64,000 nucleotides of DNA. Origin: CAJQQK01 sp963696075. Its GTDB lineage: Bacteria > Pseudomonadota > Alphaproteobacteria > Rhizobiales > Hyphomicrobiaceae. The translations under genes and the position numbers were made by a program. The stretch covers positions 1-64,000 of the forward strand of contig CAVOJD010000030.1 of the NCBI GenBank assembly GCA_963696075.1. Reading direction: 5' to 3'. How positions within the stretch are numbered: position 1 is the stretch's first letter; each line of letters begins with the position of its first letter. Positions 33,962 through 43,584 of the stretch are shown here, piece after piece. The notes under the pieces were generated by a model, which had not been told where the DNA came from, made no database searches, and saw only the letters and a list, made by a program, of their open reading frames with translations.

Positions 33962-34508
33962 TCTAACACCTAGATGTGGCCTTTGCGCTCAGGGTGGCGC
34001 CAATAAATGGACGAGAAAGGCGATCTCTTCGCCAACGCCGGGAGGTCACCGGCCGATTGCGGGATTTCCCGCAAAAGTTGATTCTTCTACTTGATGCATC
34101 TCTTGATCGTGAAGGTGTAGTTGGTTCCGTGCGGTCTTCCACCGGTAGTTTGTCGTTTGGTGTTGCAAGGTGTCTTCGGTTGTGGCGCTGGCGCACCGGT
34201 TCGTTGTGCCGTCTGCATGATCGGCCTTCATGAGCGGCACAGTTATGTGCCTCGTGTGCACGTCCTTCGGGCAAAGTTCTCGATTCTCATGGTTGGGTGA
34301 ATTTGTGCTGATTCGGTGCTGATCCACATGTGCTCGGCGGGAGATGAGGCACTGAGGCGTGGACATGGTGCTTGTTGGTCTGCACGCGCGGTCGCTCCAA
34401 GCCTTCTCGTTGTATGGTTCGCAACGACATCTATCATGCTGGGAATGCCGTGCGGCGGGGAAAGCGTTATTGTCCAGGTCGATATGACACCAGCCTGGAA
34501 AATCGACA
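33962..34508. other. 547-base intergenic region between divergent genes
   Basis: No supported gene is seen. The region lies between the minus-strand WbsX-methyltransferase gene and the plus-strand PhyH-like gene and must hold both promoters. It is less GC-rich than its surroundings in parts and has a partial direct repeat GTGCTGATTC/GTGCTGATCC (34305-34326). No RNA gene is recognised. Confidence 0.4.
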
Positions 34509-35402
34509 ATGACGCCAGACGCTATTCTCAAGCATGAACCGGTTGCGCTTACCCAAGCTCAGCGCCAGCAGTATTTTGCCGATGGCTTCGTGACGATACC
34601 GAATGCAATTCCTGCCGACTGGATCGAGCGGCTGCGGATGCTGTCCGATCAGTTTCTGGAAGCAAGTCGGCGCTTCACGCAGTCCGACAATGTTTTTGAT
34701 CTTGGGCCGCGGCACTCGGTGGAAACACCGCACGTCCGCCGCCTCAAGGCGCTGGTCGACCGGCATCCCGACTTCTGGGCGTTTGCCAGCAACTCGCCGC
34801 TGACGGAGATTGCGGCGGATCTGTTGGGGCCGGATGTCAAATTCCACTCGAGCAAGCTGAACTACAAGTCACCGGGCGGCGGTGAGGTGGTGAAGTGGCA
34901 TCAGGACATTACGGCGTGGCCGCACACGAACTACTCGCTGGTGACGCTTGGGGTGCATCTCGATGATGTCGCCTATGATGATGGCCCGCTCAGTTGTGTT
35001 CCAGGGTCGCATGATGGTGAATTGTTCGTGCAGCGGGATGAGGCGGGAAACTGGACCGGTTCGCTCCGTGATCAGGATCTGGCGGCGGCGGGGGTGGCGC
35101 GGGCGGTCGATATGACGGGGGCTGCCGGGACCGTCATCGCAATCCATTGCCGGGTGGTGCATGGGTCGCGGGCGAACCTGACAAACAGAGTGCGGGCGCT
35201 GCCGCTGTTCGTCTTTGCATCTGCCGATGCGTTTGCCTGGATGCCGGCGCCATCGCCAACGTCGAAGACAGGTCAGATCGTTCGTGGCAAGGCCGCGCAG
35301 GTTGCGCATCTCGATCCGCGCCCGTGTCCGGTGCCGCCGAACTGGGCGGAGACCGGCTATGGGTCGATCTTCACGGCGCAGACTGACAAGTCAGCGATGT
35401 AG
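34509..35402 (+). CDS. phytanoyl-CoA dioxygenase (PhyH) family protein
   Basis: This 297-residue Fe(II)/2-oxoglutarate oxygenase-fold protein has the iron-binding triad His131 and Asp133 (KWHQD) with distal His218 (RVVHGSRANLT). The Arg in or near this last motif is suited to bind 2-oxoglutarate. The PGSHDGELF segment (165-173) is typical of PhyH proteins. Members hydroxylate fatty acyl-CoAs, amino acids, ectoine or secondary metabolites; sequence alone does not decide. It is convergent with livF, 34 bases away, and divergent from the glycan gene. It may belong with the surface-glycan patch or with amino-acid catabolism. Confidence 0.88.
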   Translation: MTPDAILKHEPVALTQAQRQQYFADGFVTIPNAIPADWIERLRMLSDQFLEASRRFTQSDNVFDLGPRHSVETPHVRRLKALVDRHPDFWAFASNSPLTEIAADLLGPDVKFHSSKLNYKSPGGGEVVKWHQDITAWPHTNYSLVTLGVHLDDVAYDDGPLSCVPGSHDGELFVQRDEAGNWTGSLRDQDLAAAGVARAVDMTGAAGTVIAIHCRVVHGSRANLTNRVRALPLFVFASADAFAWMPAPSPTSKTGQIVRGKAAQVAHLDPRPCPVPPNWAETGYGSIFTAQTDKSAM

Positions 35403-35436
35403 TTGGTCATTGCCGTTTGTGAGGGCGTGGCGCTGA

Positions 35437-36084
35437 TCAGGTGCGGACTTCGACTGAGCCGCGTTCGATCAGGAACGTGCGTTCGATCAGGCCGCGGACA
35501 TGCTGTTCGTTGGAATCGGCGATCAGCACCGGTATGCCTTCATCCTTGAGCGTTGCAATGATCTGCGCAAGGCGCTGGGCGAGGGCCGGGGCGACGCCTT
35601 CGAACGGTTCGTCGAGGAGCAGCATGCGGTTGCCGCAGAGCAGGGCGCGGGCGAGGGCGACGAGCTTTTGCTGACCGCCGGAGAGCTGGTTGGCGCGGCG
35701 CTCGCGGAAGCCGGCGACCTCCGGCATCAGGCCATAGACCCAATCGAGACGTGTGGGGGCATCCCGCATGCCGGTGGACCAGGCGGGCAGGAGGACGTTT
35801 TCCTCGGCGGTGAATTCGGGGACCAGCTTGCGGTCCTCGGGCATGTAGCCGATGCCAAGGCCGGCGCGATCGTGGGCGGGCAGGCTGGTGAGGTCGGCAT
35901 CACCGAACGTGATACGGCCTTCCATTTTCGGAATGAGGCCCATGACGGCGCGCATGAATGTCGTCTTGCCGGCGCCGTTGCGGCCGATCAGGCCAGCCAT
36001 CACGCCGGTCGGCAGCTCCAGCGTGACACCGTCCAGAACTTTCTGGGAGCCGAAATAAACGTTCAGTCCGTCGACTTGCAACAT
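35437..36084 (-). CDS. livF: branched-chain amino acid-type ABC transporter ATPase (LivF-like)
   Basis: This 215-residue ATPase has Walker A GRNGAGKTTF (about 31-40), signature LSGGQQKLVALARAL and Walker B MLLLDEPFEGVAP, the last being diagnostic for LivF. The ATG at 36084 has GAGG seven bases upstream. A TTG at 36096 that overlaps the livG stop is less likely. It is the last gene of the livJ-H-M-G-F operon and pairs with LivG. In this family substrates are branched-chain amino acids, urea, amides or aromatic acids; the binding protein determines which. Confidence 0.93.
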   Translation of the reverse strand: MLQVDGLNVYFGSQKVLDGVTLELPTGVMAGLIGRNGAGKTTFMRAVMGLIPKMEGRITFGDADLTSLPAHDRAGLGIGYMPEDRKLVPEFTAEENVLLPAWSTGMRDAPTRLDWVYGLMPEVAGFRERRANQLSGGQQKLVALARALLCGNRMLLLDEPFEGVAPALAQRLAQIIATLKDEGIPVLIADSNEQHVRGLIERTFLIERGSVEVRT

Positions 36085-36092
36085 GCCCGTCC

Positions 36093-36866
36093 TCAATGCT
36101 CCGCCGTGGTGTCAAGGTGCAGCGTCTCGCCAATCACGAACTCGCGCACCTGCTTGTCGCGTAGCGCTTCTTCGGGCGCTTCATCGGCGATGATGCGGCC
36201 GTCATAGAAGGCGAGGACGCGGGTTGCGTACTTCGCAACGATCTCCATGTCGTGCTCGACGAAGAGGATCGTCACGTTCTGCTCGCGCAAGGCGGTGACG
36301 ACGATGTCCATGATCGAGAATTTTTCTGCGGCGGTGACACCGCTGGTCGGTTCGTCGAGCATGAGGAGCTTCGGGTCGTGGACGCTGGCCATGGCGATGT
36401 CGAGGAGCTTGCGCACGCCTTGCGGGAGGGTTTGGGCATATTGGTCGCGATATTCGAAGATCTGATAGCGCTTGAGGACCTCTTCACAGCGGGTAATGCG
36501 GTCGGCGTTGGCAAGCGGCTGCCAGAAGGGCATCGCGCCTGTTTCTGCCACGCCCATGGCGATCAGCAGGTTTTCGAACGTGGTTGCGGTCGCGAAGAGC
36601 TGCGGGATCTGGAACGAACGGCAGATGCCGAGTTCGGTTGCCTGCTTGGGATTGAAGCCCGTGATGTCGCGATCGTAGAAATAGAGCTTGCCGCTCGACG
36701 GTGTCAGATAGCCTGTCACCATGTTGACGAACGTCGTCTTGCCGGCGCCGTTGGCGCCGATCACGCCGATGACTTCGCCTGGCTCGATGGCGACGTTGAT
36801 GTCATCGGCCGCGGTGACGGCGCCGAATGTCTTGTTGAGGTTTTCAGCGCGAAGTATCGGGGCCAT
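36093..36866 (-). CDS. livG: branched-chain amino acid-type ABC transporter ATPase (LivG-like)
   Basis: This 257-residue ATPase has Walker A GANGAGKTTF, the LivG-type Q-loop region GICRSFQIPQLF, and LLMLDEPTSGV as Walker B with HDMEIV as H-loop. The signature motif is less canonical (QTLPQGVRKLLDIAMA), as in some Liv/Urt ATPases. The ATG at 36866 has GGGAGG seven bases upstream, preferred to a GTG at 36872. The start lies inside the end of livM (23-base overlap), indicating coupling. Confidence 0.93.
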   Translation of the reverse strand: MAPILRAENLNKTFGAVTAADDINVAIEPGEVIGVIGANGAGKTTFVNMVTGYLTPSSGKLYFYDRDITGFNPKQATELGICRSFQIPQLFATATTFENLLIAMGVAETGAMPFWQPLANADRITRCEEVLKRYQIFEYRDQYAQTLPQGVRKLLDIAMASVHDPKLLMLDEPTSGVTAAEKFSIMDIVVTALREQNVTILFVEHDMEIVAKYATRVLAFYDGRIIADEAPEEALRDKQVREFVIGETLHLDTTAEH

Positions 36867-37806
36867 GCTCACCCTCCCTTGAGCGTTCGATCAGGCTCCA
36901 CAGGCCGCCCGGCAGGAACATGATGACGGCGAGCAGGCAGCCGCCAACCACGAATTGCCATGCGTTTGGTGCGTACTGGATGGCGAAAGTTCGCAGGATC
37001 TCGAAGACGACGGAGCCGAGCAGAGGTGCGAGGACGTTGCCGACGCCTGAGAGGATCGTGACGAAGACGAACTCGCCGGACTGGATCCACCACACCATCT
37101 CCGGGTCGACGTGGCCGATCGCGATGGCCGCCAGGGCGCCGCCGGCGCCTGCGAGCAGGCCGGCGACAACGAACTTGAAGTGGACCGCGTGGCGGGGATC
37201 GAAGCCCAAGTATTCGACGCGCAACTCGTTGTCGCGGATGGCGCGGGAGAGGCTGCCCATGGTGCTCAAGAGGTAACGGTTGACGAAGAGGCAGGCGGTC
37301 CAGGCGACGATCGCGGTGAAGATGTAGAGGATGCGCTGCATCTCCTGCGGATCGGTCGGCACGTAGCCGAGGTAGGTGGTCTGGACGACGTTGAAGCCGT
37401 CCGTCGAGCCGAGGCTCTCGCTCTTTACGAGGACGCCGTAGAAGATCATCGAGAAGGCCATGCACAGCATCGCGAAGAAGATCTCGCGGTAGCGGCGCAG
37501 CAGGAAGCCGACCAGGAAGGCGAGAAGGCCAGTGCCGATGGCGGCGAGGGCGACCAGGAGAAGAGCGTCCGTGATCGGCACGTATTGCGGCAGGAGGCCG
37601 ACCATATAGGCGCCGGCGCCGTAGAAGAGGCCCTGGCCGAAGGAGACGAGGCCGCTGCGCCAGAGCAGCATCAGGCCAAGGACGACGAGGCCTTTCGCGA
37701 GGCTGACGATGCCAAGGAAGATGGCCCAATCCGGCAGGAAGGCGCCGATGGCCAGGGCCAACGGCGCGATGATGTAGAGAAGGATGTTGGATGCAGTCGC
37801 TGACAT
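36844..37806 (-). CDS. livM: branched-chain amino acid-type ABC transporter permease (LivM-like)
   Basis: This 320-residue multi-spanning permease has about nine hydrophobic segments. The family features WRSGLVSFGQGLFYGAGAYM (about 50-69) and LSGVGNVLAPLLGSVVFEIL near the C-terminus are present. It starts 15 bases after livH and overlaps livG. With LivH it forms the membrane channel of the importer. Confidence 0.92.
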   Translation of the reverse strand: MSATASNILLYIIAPLALAIGAFLPDWAIFLGIVSLAKGLVVLGLMLLWRSGLVSFGQGLFYGAGAYMVGLLPQYVPITDALLLVALAAIGTGLLAFLVGFLLRRYREIFFAMLCMAFSMIFYGVLVKSESLGSTDGFNVVQTTYLGYVPTDPQEMQRILYIFTAIVAWTACLFVNRYLLSTMGSLSRAIRDNELRVEYLGFDPRHAVHFKFVVAGLLAGAGGALAAIAIGHVDPEMVWWIQSGEFVFVTILSGVGNVLAPLLGSVVFEILRTFAIQYAPNAWQFVVGGCLLAVIMFLPGGLWSLIERSREGEHGPDTSR

Positions 37807-37821
37807 CTTAGGGGTTCGTCC

Positions 37822-38718
37822 TCAAATCTTGCGGGCCTTCTGGCGCATGAACAAACCTTCCGGGCGGAAGATGAGAACCAGGGTCATCACGGCGTAGATC
37901 ACAAAGAGCTCGGCCTGGGGGAAGAGGTGGACGGAGGCTGCGCGTGCCAGGCCGACGGTCAAAGCGCCGACAATGGCGCCCCAGATCGAGCCCATGCCGC
38001 CGATCACGACGATGGCGAAGGCAAGCACGATGATCTCCACACCGATGCCGGGGGCAACCGAGATTTTCGGGGCCATCACCGCGCCGCCGAGGCAGCCGAG
38101 GGCGGCGCCGATCATGAAGGTGACGGTGAAGTAGCGCTTGACGTTGATGCCGAAGGCGGCAGCCATTTCGGGATCGTGGATCACGGCGAGAAGCAGGCGG
38201 CCTTGCGCGGTTCTGTTGAGGAGGAGCCAGGTCAAGACGGCCAAGGTGACGGCGAGGACGATCAGGGCGATGTCGTAGCCCTGGTAGAAGAGGCTGCCGA
38301 ACTGGACGTCGCCGAAGAGCGAATAGGGTTCGAAGGCGAAATAGGGGTTGCCGCCCCAGATCCAGATGATGGCGTCTTCGAGCATCAGAAAGCTTGCGAA
38401 GGTGACGAGGACGATGATGACTTCATCGCGGCCGTACATGCGCTTCAAGAGGCCCATTTCGAGGACCACGGCGAAGATGAAGCCGAGGGCGAGCGCGACA
38501 ACGAACATCAGGGGGATGCTGAGGAACGGCGGCAGGCCGTTGGCGAACCACCAGCCGATCAAGGTCGCGGAGGTGTAGGCGCCGAATGCGTAGAACGAGC
38601 CATGCGCCACGTTCAGGATCTTCATAACCCCGAAAATGAGCGTCAGGCCGAGGGCAACCAGGAAGAGGTAGGACGCTTCGATCAATCCATCGATGAGGAT
38701 GGCGAGGGCTGTCAGCAT
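37822..38718 (-). CDS. livH: branched-chain amino acid-type ABC transporter permease (LivH-like)
   Basis: This 298-residue permease has the LivH hallmarks LTLIFGVMKILNVAHGSFYAFGAY (about 25-48) and VIGGMGSIWGAIVGAL (about 231-246), with eight or so membrane segments. The start at 38718 has GAGGA upstream. It follows livJ by 168 bases, with a perfect 10-bp hairpin in between. It is the partner of LivM. Confidence 0.92.
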   Translation of the reverse strand: MLTALAILIDGLIEASYLFLVALGLTLIFGVMKILNVAHGSFYAFGAYTSATLIGWWFANGLPPFLSIPLMFVVALALGFIFAVVLEMGLLKRMYGRDEVIIVLVTFASFLMLEDAIIWIWGGNPYFAFEPYSLFGDVQFGSLFYQGYDIALIVLAVTLAVLTWLLLNRTAQGRLLLAVIHDPEMAAAFGINVKRYFTVTFMIGAALGCLGGAVMAPKISVAPGIGVEIIVLAFAIVVIGGMGSIWGAIVGALTVGLARAASVHLFPQAELFVIYAVMTLVLIFRPEGLFMRQKARKI

Positions 38719-38850
38719 GTCGACGAGGTCCTCAAAACGGTGTCGGTGAAGGCTGGGTGTTCGGGCGGGTTCAGGCCTGGCAGGTCCGGCGGCGGGGGGT
38801 GTTGGGATGCGTCGCCGAACGTGCTCGGGCCGATTGATGTCAGGTGCTGA

Positions 38851-38875
38851 TCGCGGGGCCGGAGTGGCCCCGCGA
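38851..38875 (-). promoter_or_regulatory. intra-operon hairpin between livJ-like and livH genes
   Basis: A perfect 10-bp stem, TCGCGGGGCC/GGCCCCGCGA, with loop GGAGT begins 12 bases beyond the binding-protein stop and lies before livH. It is probably a partial terminator or RNA stabiliser that favours binding-protein expression. Confidence 0.7.
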
Positions 38876-38886
38876 CAAGGCGAAGG

Positions 38887-40191
38887 TTAGCACTTCGCGC
38901 CCTTCATGCCGTCCTTGATCCAGTCGATGCTCTTCACGCCTTCGGGCGGGTTCACGCATTCGGCTGGGTAGGAGACGACGTCGGTCAGCGTGACCTCGCC
39001 CTTGTCGCCATCCCACTTCGAGATGCCATAGGCCGATCCGTGGATGGCCTGCTGGCCTTTGCCGAGGGCCATCTTGATCTCGAGGCCGAAGGCTTCGTAG
39101 GTCTTGCCGCGCAGGCCGGCTGCTGCCTGGTCCGCGGTCGGCTTTGTGCCACCGGTTTCCTTGGCGGCGTTGTCGTAGCCGATCTTGAGGCCGAGGATCG
39201 CCTGCGCCATCTGGTAGGCGGGGTAGGTTGGCGGGGTGTTGTAGCGGTTCTTGTAGGCCTCGCGGAACCAGGTGTTGAGCTCGCTTTCGCTGGCGAGGAC
39301 ACCATAGGGACCACGGGCGCCGATGATGATGCCGTCGGGCAGGCGGCGGCCCAGGCGGTACATCACGGTTTCAGCCGTGGTGAGCAGCATCTTGGTTTGC
39401 TTGTGGAGGGAGCGCGCGCCGGCCTGGAGGATGAAGCTCTCAAGGTCGCCGCCCCAGAGCGATGAGTGGAGCACCTGTGGCGGGGTGACCGACAAGCGCG
39501 AGATCTCGGCGCCGTACTGGCCCTGGAAGAGTTTCGGCCAGAGCGGTTCGAGGAGTTCGGCGTCTTTCTTCATGACACCAAAGGCGGTGGAGAAGTCGCG
39601 CCAGGAGTCCTGCCCCCAGGCGTAGTTCTGGTTGATGCCCTGAATCTTGGTCGTTTCGCCGAACTTCTCGGTGACATAGCGGGCGGCGCCAACGCTTTCG
39701 GCTGTCGCGTGGGCGGCGGTGCGGAAGACGTAGGTGTAGTCGTAGTCTTCGAAGATGCGCGGGGTGCCGCAGTCGAAGAGGACCGTGAAGGTCTTGAGTT
39801 CTTCGGCAACCGGGGCGACGGCGAGGCAGGAGCCTGACGAGATATAGCCGACAACGGCTTCCACGCCCTGGCGCTGGATCATGTTGCGGTATTCGGTGAC
39901 CTGCTTGGTCGTGCCGCCCGCTTCATCGACGTAGACGGGTTCGATCTCGAGGCCGGCGACGCCCTTGCTGGCATAGGGGGCAGGTATTTCGCCACTGTTG
40001 ATCGCGGCAATGATCAATTCCGCGGCGTTTCGGGACGGTATGCCGAAGGGCCCGGCTGCGGCGCCGGTGTAGAAGGCGACGATGCCGACTTTCAGTTTCT
40101 CCTGAGCGACGGCGACCTGTGCTGTGGCCGAGGCGAGGGTCAGAGCGGCCGTTGCGCCGACAATGGCGCGCCAATTGGTTCGTGAAATCAT
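38887..40191 (-). CDS. branched-chain amino acid-type ABC transporter substrate-binding protein
   Basis: This 434-residue periplasmic protein of the Peripla_BP_6 (type I) family has a signal peptide ending near VAVAQEKL (about residue 30). It is followed by KVGIVAFYTGAAAGPFG, and VYVDEAGGTTKQ further in. AAELIIAAINSG and IQGINQNYAWGQDSW are typical of this fold. The start has AGGAGGA upstream. It heads the liv operon and is divergent from the Pot-type binding protein across 281 bases. Family members bind leucine and related amino acids, amides, urea or aromatic acids; the actual ligand is unknown. Confidence 0.93.
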   Translation of the reverse strand: MISRTNWRAIVGATAALTLASATAQVAVAQEKLKVGIVAFYTGAAAGPFGIPSRNAAELIIAAINSGEIPAPYASKGVAGLEIEPVYVDEAGGTTKQVTEYRNMIQRQGVEAVVGYISSGSCLAVAPVAEELKTFTVLFDCGTPRIFEDYDYTYVFRTAAHATAESVGAARYVTEKFGETTKIQGINQNYAWGQDSWRDFSTAFGVMKKDAELLEPLWPKLFQGQYGAEISRLSVTPPQVLHSSLWGGDLESFILQAGARSLHKQTKMLLTTAETVMYRLGRRLPDGIIIGARGPYGVLASESELNTWFREAYKNRYNTPPTYPAYQMAQAILGLKIGYDNAAKETGGTKPTADQAAAGLRGKTYEAFGLEIKMALGKGQQAIHGSAYGISKWDGDKGEVTLTDVVSYPAECVNPPEGVKSIDWIKDGMKGAKC

Positions 40192-40472
40192 GTGTTTCCT
40201 CCTGAACGCGTTCCGCCTCTTCGTGCGGTGGTTCCAGTAAATTTAGATCGGGAAACAGGCAGAAAGTCCAGACCGGTGAGGTTCGGTGAGACGGGGGCTG
40301 GTCATTTTTCAAGCGGGAAGACAGAGGCTATCAGGAGACTGATTGGAATGTGCATCGATTGTGCGGTCTGCCTGATTTCTCCCCTTGTGCATCGTGCCGC
40401 TTGAAAGAATGCTAGCGTCGAACGGCTGGGGCTCGCGACCCCAAGGTTGAGCCAGGTCCATGGAGGTCAGTT

Positions 40473-41663
40473 ATGCAGCAACGTGAATTCACCAGGCGTC
40501 TCTTTCTCAAGCAAACCGGAGCGGTTGCTGCGGCGGCGGGCCTGTCGCCGCTTCTGGGGCATCATGCATTGGCCGCGGAGCCTTTGAAGATCTGGACGAT
40601 CGGTGTCGCGAAGGTCGGGGAGGCCGCGGGGACGGGCGGCAAAGACTGGAGCGCCATGGAGGCGCAGGCCGGCATCAAGATCGCGTATTCGGCAAAGAGC
40701 GGCAGTGCGGATCAGGCAATCCAGAAGCTGATCGTGGGCGATGGCAACAAGCTCTATGACGCGGTGACCGATAATGGCGGGGGCATGGAAGACGCGCTGG
40801 CCTCGCAGAAGGCGATTGTGCCCATCGATACCGCGAAGATCGCGAACTGGGACAAGCTGCTTGATATCTACAAGGCGGGGGGACCTGGTGAAGGGACGAT
40901 CCGCTACAAGGGCGATACCTATGCGGTGCCCTATATCTCGAATGCGGATTCGCTTGCCTACAATTTCGACAAGGTCGGCGCGGAGCTCGGGAGCTGGGAA
41001 GCGCTGTTCGACAGCCAGTTCCGGGGCCGGGCTGCGATGCAGAATGATTTCGGGCCGACGCTGACCAATACGGCAATCTACCTCAAGGAGAGCGGCAAGC
41101 AGGATATCGATAAGCCGTCGGATATGAGCGAGAAGGAGGTTGCCGGCGTTGCGCAGTTCCTGATCGACCTCAAGAAGCAAGGGCATTTCCGGACGTTCTG
41201 GGACGGGTTCCAGAACGGGGTCGACATTCTTGCCAGTGAGGAAGTGCTGGTTTCGTCGTGCTGGGAGCCGGTGCAACTCGTTGCCGCGCGCAAGGCTGCG
41301 AAAGACATCCGGTATGGCACCATGAAGGAAGGGCACCAGACCTGGAACAACATCTGGATGTTGACCAAAGGCGGCATGAGCCGTGGGCAGGATGAGGCGT
41401 TCTACAAGCTCATGAATGTCTATCTGTCGCCGTGGTTCGGGGCGCGCACGCTGTTGACCTTCGGGTTTGCACCGCAAATGAAGGGGATCGAGGAAGACAT
41501 CGCCGGGTCCGATGCCTTCACGGCGGAGCAGAAGAAGACGATCAGCGACCGGCTGGCGCGCAAGTCTGCGCGATATGCTGTCAAAGGCAATGCCTGGCAG
41601 AATGTGTTCCCGACCAACATCCGGGCCTATCAGGACTGGTGGGCGAAGGTGCAGGCTGCGTAA
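40473..41663 (+). CDS. PotD-like extracellular solute-binding protein, Tat-exported
   Basis: This 396-residue type II periplasmic binding protein has a twin-arginine signal, TRRLFLKQTG (8-17), and a hydrophobic stretch ending near HALAAEP (about 36), so export is likely through Tat in folded form. The body resembles polyamine/iron-type binding proteins of the PotD group (DAVTDNGGGMEDALASQKAIVP, YAVPYISNADSLAYNFDKV). It is the first gene of the binding protein-permease-permease-ATPase operon. The substrate is not certain, since this group also takes opines, taurine-like, putrescine-like or aromatic acid compounds. A GGAGG lies just upstream of the ATG. Confidence 0.9.
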   Translation: MQQREFTRRLFLKQTGAVAAAAGLSPLLGHHALAAEPLKIWTIGVAKVGEAAGTGGKDWSAMEAQAGIKIAYSAKSGSADQAIQKLIVGDGNKLYDAVTDNGGGMEDALASQKAIVPIDTAKIANWDKLLDIYKAGGPGEGTIRYKGDTYAVPYISNADSLAYNFDKVGAELGSWEALFDSQFRGRAAMQNDFGPTLTNTAIYLKESGKQDIDKPSDMSEKEVAGVAQFLIDLKKQGHFRTFWDGFQNGVDILASEEVLVSSCWEPVQLVAARKAAKDIRYGTMKEGHQTWNNIWMLTKGGMSRGQDEAFYKLMNVYLSPWFGARTLLTFGFAPQMKGIEEDIAGSDAFTAEQKKTISDRLARKSARYAVKGNAWQNVFPTNIRAYQDWWAKVQAA

Positions 41664-41679
41664 CAGGGGACGGCTCAGT

Positions 41680-41716
41680 GCTGGCGCCGGCGGGTTCGTC
41701 TTGCGCCGGCGCTGGC
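41680..41716 (+). promoter_or_regulatory. intra-operon hairpin between PotD-like and PotB-like genes
   Basis: GCTGGCGCCGGCG (41680-41692) pairs with CGCCGGCGCTGGC (41704-41716) over 13 positions, two of them G-U, with an 11-base loop. It follows the binding-protein stop by 16 bases, like the hairpins of the other three importers. Confidence 0.65.
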
Positions 41717-41771
41717 GAAGCGGTCACGGGCGATGGTCGAGGGGGCGTGATTTGGGTGAGGCGAAATTATC

Positions 41772-42644
41772 GTGAGTGATCGGGAGCCAACGGTGCAGGC
41801 GCGACTGGCTCGTGCGGCGCTCTATACGGCGCCGGTGTTTCTGGTTCTGTTTTTCCTTATCCCGTCGCTGCTCACGATCGTGTGGAGTTTCTTCCGGCGG
41901 ACGATGTTCTGGATGGAGCCGGACTTCACGCTGTTTGCGTACGTGAATTTCTTCACGTCGGCGCGATTCGAGAATTTCCTGTGGTCGATTGCGCACTCGT
42001 CGATTTCGGTTGCGATCTGCTTCGTGCTGGGTTTTCCGATCGCGGTTTTTGTCCGGCGTCATGTGCCTCAGGTGGCGCAGCATCGCGTCATCCTGCTGTT
42101 CATCCTGCCGTTCATGGTCTCGGAAGTGATCCGGACCTTCATGCTGCGGCCGGTGCTTGGCCGAAATGGCTTGATCAATACGGTGCTGCAGGATGCCGGG
42201 CTGATCTCGGAGCCGATTACGTCGCTCCTGTTTTCGCCGACGGGCGTGATCATCGGGGAGGTTCTATCGTTCCTGCCCTTTATCGTCTTTGCGGGATTTC
42301 TCGCGATGGAGGCGGTGCCGAAGTACATTTTCGAGGTGTGTCAGGATCTCGGCGCGAGCCGTTGGCGGACCTTCGTTGATGTGATCCTGCCGCTTGCCGC
42401 GCCGGGGATTTTCGCTGGCAGCGTCTTTATTCTCGTCAATGGTCTCGGGGTGGCGCTTATCCCGAGCATTCTCGGCGGGCCGGGGGCGGTCAATGCCGGC
42501 CTGATCGCGACGCAGGCGATCATCGCGCTCGACTTTCCGCTGGCGATGGCCGTCAGTGCGATAATGATCTTCACGCTGCTTGGGTTGTTATGGATCGGCC
42601 ATCGCCTGTTCGACCTGACCAGAACGCTCGAGCCTTTGTCATAA
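41772..42644 (+). CDS. polyamine-type ABC transporter permease (PotB-like)
   Basis: This 290-residue permease has six predicted membrane helices, the first at about residues 17-37, and the EAA-type loop CQDLGASRWRTFVDVILPLAAPG (about 190-212). The start is GTG at 41772. It pairs with the following PotC-like permease and PotA-like ATPase. Spacing between the genes is 49 bases. Confidence 0.92.
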   Translation: MSDREPTVQARLARAALYTAPVFLVLFFLIPSLLTIVWSFFRRTMFWMEPDFTLFAYVNFFTSARFENFLWSIAHSSISVAICFVLGFPIAVFVRRHVPQVAQHRVILLFILPFMVSEVIRTFMLRPVLGRNGLINTVLQDAGLISEPITSLLFSPTGVIIGEVLSFLPFIVFAGFLAMEAVPKYIFEVCQDLGASRWRTFVDVILPLAAPGIFAGSVFILVNGLGVALIPSILGGPGAVNAGLIATQAIIALDFPLAMAVSAIMIFTLLGLLWIGHRLFDLTRTLEPLS

Positions 42645-42693
42645 AGCGCCAACGTTATCGGGCGCCAACAGCCGGGATAATCGCCGTTACATC

Positions 42694-43584
42694 ATGCAAG
42701 ACGACTACACATCTCCCTGGGTTGTCCGGTTCGGCTGGATCTATCTGCTGACCATCGTGGCAGCGCTGATGGTGCCGGTGTTCTACAACTTCTACATCTC
42801 GTTCAACGAGTACGGCTTTGGCGCGGCCAACTACAAGGCGACGCTCGACTGGTACATCACGGTCTTCGAGGACCGGCTGCTGGTCAACGCGTTCGTGTGG
42901 ACGCTGGGACTTGCGGTGATGACGGTTGTCATCGTCATTCCGATGGGGCTGTCGGCGGCGAAGCTGTTCAAGCAGTTGACCAACAAGGTGTGGCTGGTTG
43001 CGTTGATGCTGCTGCCGCTGTTCGTGCCGGCGGACATCTTTGCCTCCGCGATGTTGGTCTTCTTCAAGAACCTCAACGGGCTGTTCACGTGGCTCTCGGA
43101 GATGACCGGGCTCGGGTTTCTTTCGACGTGGTTCGAGCTTGGGGTGACAACGGCGGTCATCGGGCTGGTTGTCTACACGCTGCCTTATGTGTTCATCGTC
43201 ATCCTGATTACGATGGGGCGGTATCATCCGGAACAGACGGAGGCTGCGCGCAGTTGCGGGGCGACGGCATGGCAGGCGTTCTGGCAGGTGGAATTTCCGC
43301 AGATCCGGGCCGGCATCTTTTCGGCATGTGCCTTCGTCGTGATCCTCACGTTCAATGAATATACCCGCACGAGCATGCTGAAGGGCGGGTTCGATACGTT
43401 CACGACGGTGCTGGTCTCGCAGATGCTGAACACGGGCATGTCGGAGCAGTCCTATGCGATGGGCGGCATTGTCAGTGCCGTTGCGATCGTGATCATTGGG
43501 AGCATCATCATCATTACGCTGGTGCAGCAGGAACAAATGGCGCGTCGAGAGCGCGCCGTTGCCGAACCGGGGAGCGGACAATGA
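42694..43584 (+). CDS. polyamine-type ABC transporter permease (PotC-like)
   Basis: This 296-residue second permease has a first helix at about 15-35 and FNEYGFGAANYKA in the periplasmic loop after it. The coupling loop ARSCGATAWQAFWQVEFPQIRAG lies about 184-206. Its stop overlaps the ATPase start (ATGA), suggesting translational coupling. It forms the channel with the PotB-like subunit. Confidence 0.92.
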   Translation: MQDDYTSPWVVRFGWIYLLTIVAALMVPVFYNFYISFNEYGFGAANYKATLDWYITVFEDRLLVNAFVWTLGLAVMTVVIVIPMGLSAAKLFKQLTNKVWLVALMLLPLFVPADIFASAMLVFFKNLNGLFTWLSEMTGLGFLSTWFELGVTTAVIGLVVYTLPYVFIVILITMGRYHPEQTEAARSCGATAWQAFWQVEFPQIRAGIFSACAFVVILTFNEYTRTSMLKGGFDTFTTVLVSQMLNTGMSEQSYAMGGIVSAVAIVIIGSIIIITLVQQEQMARRERAVAEPGSGQ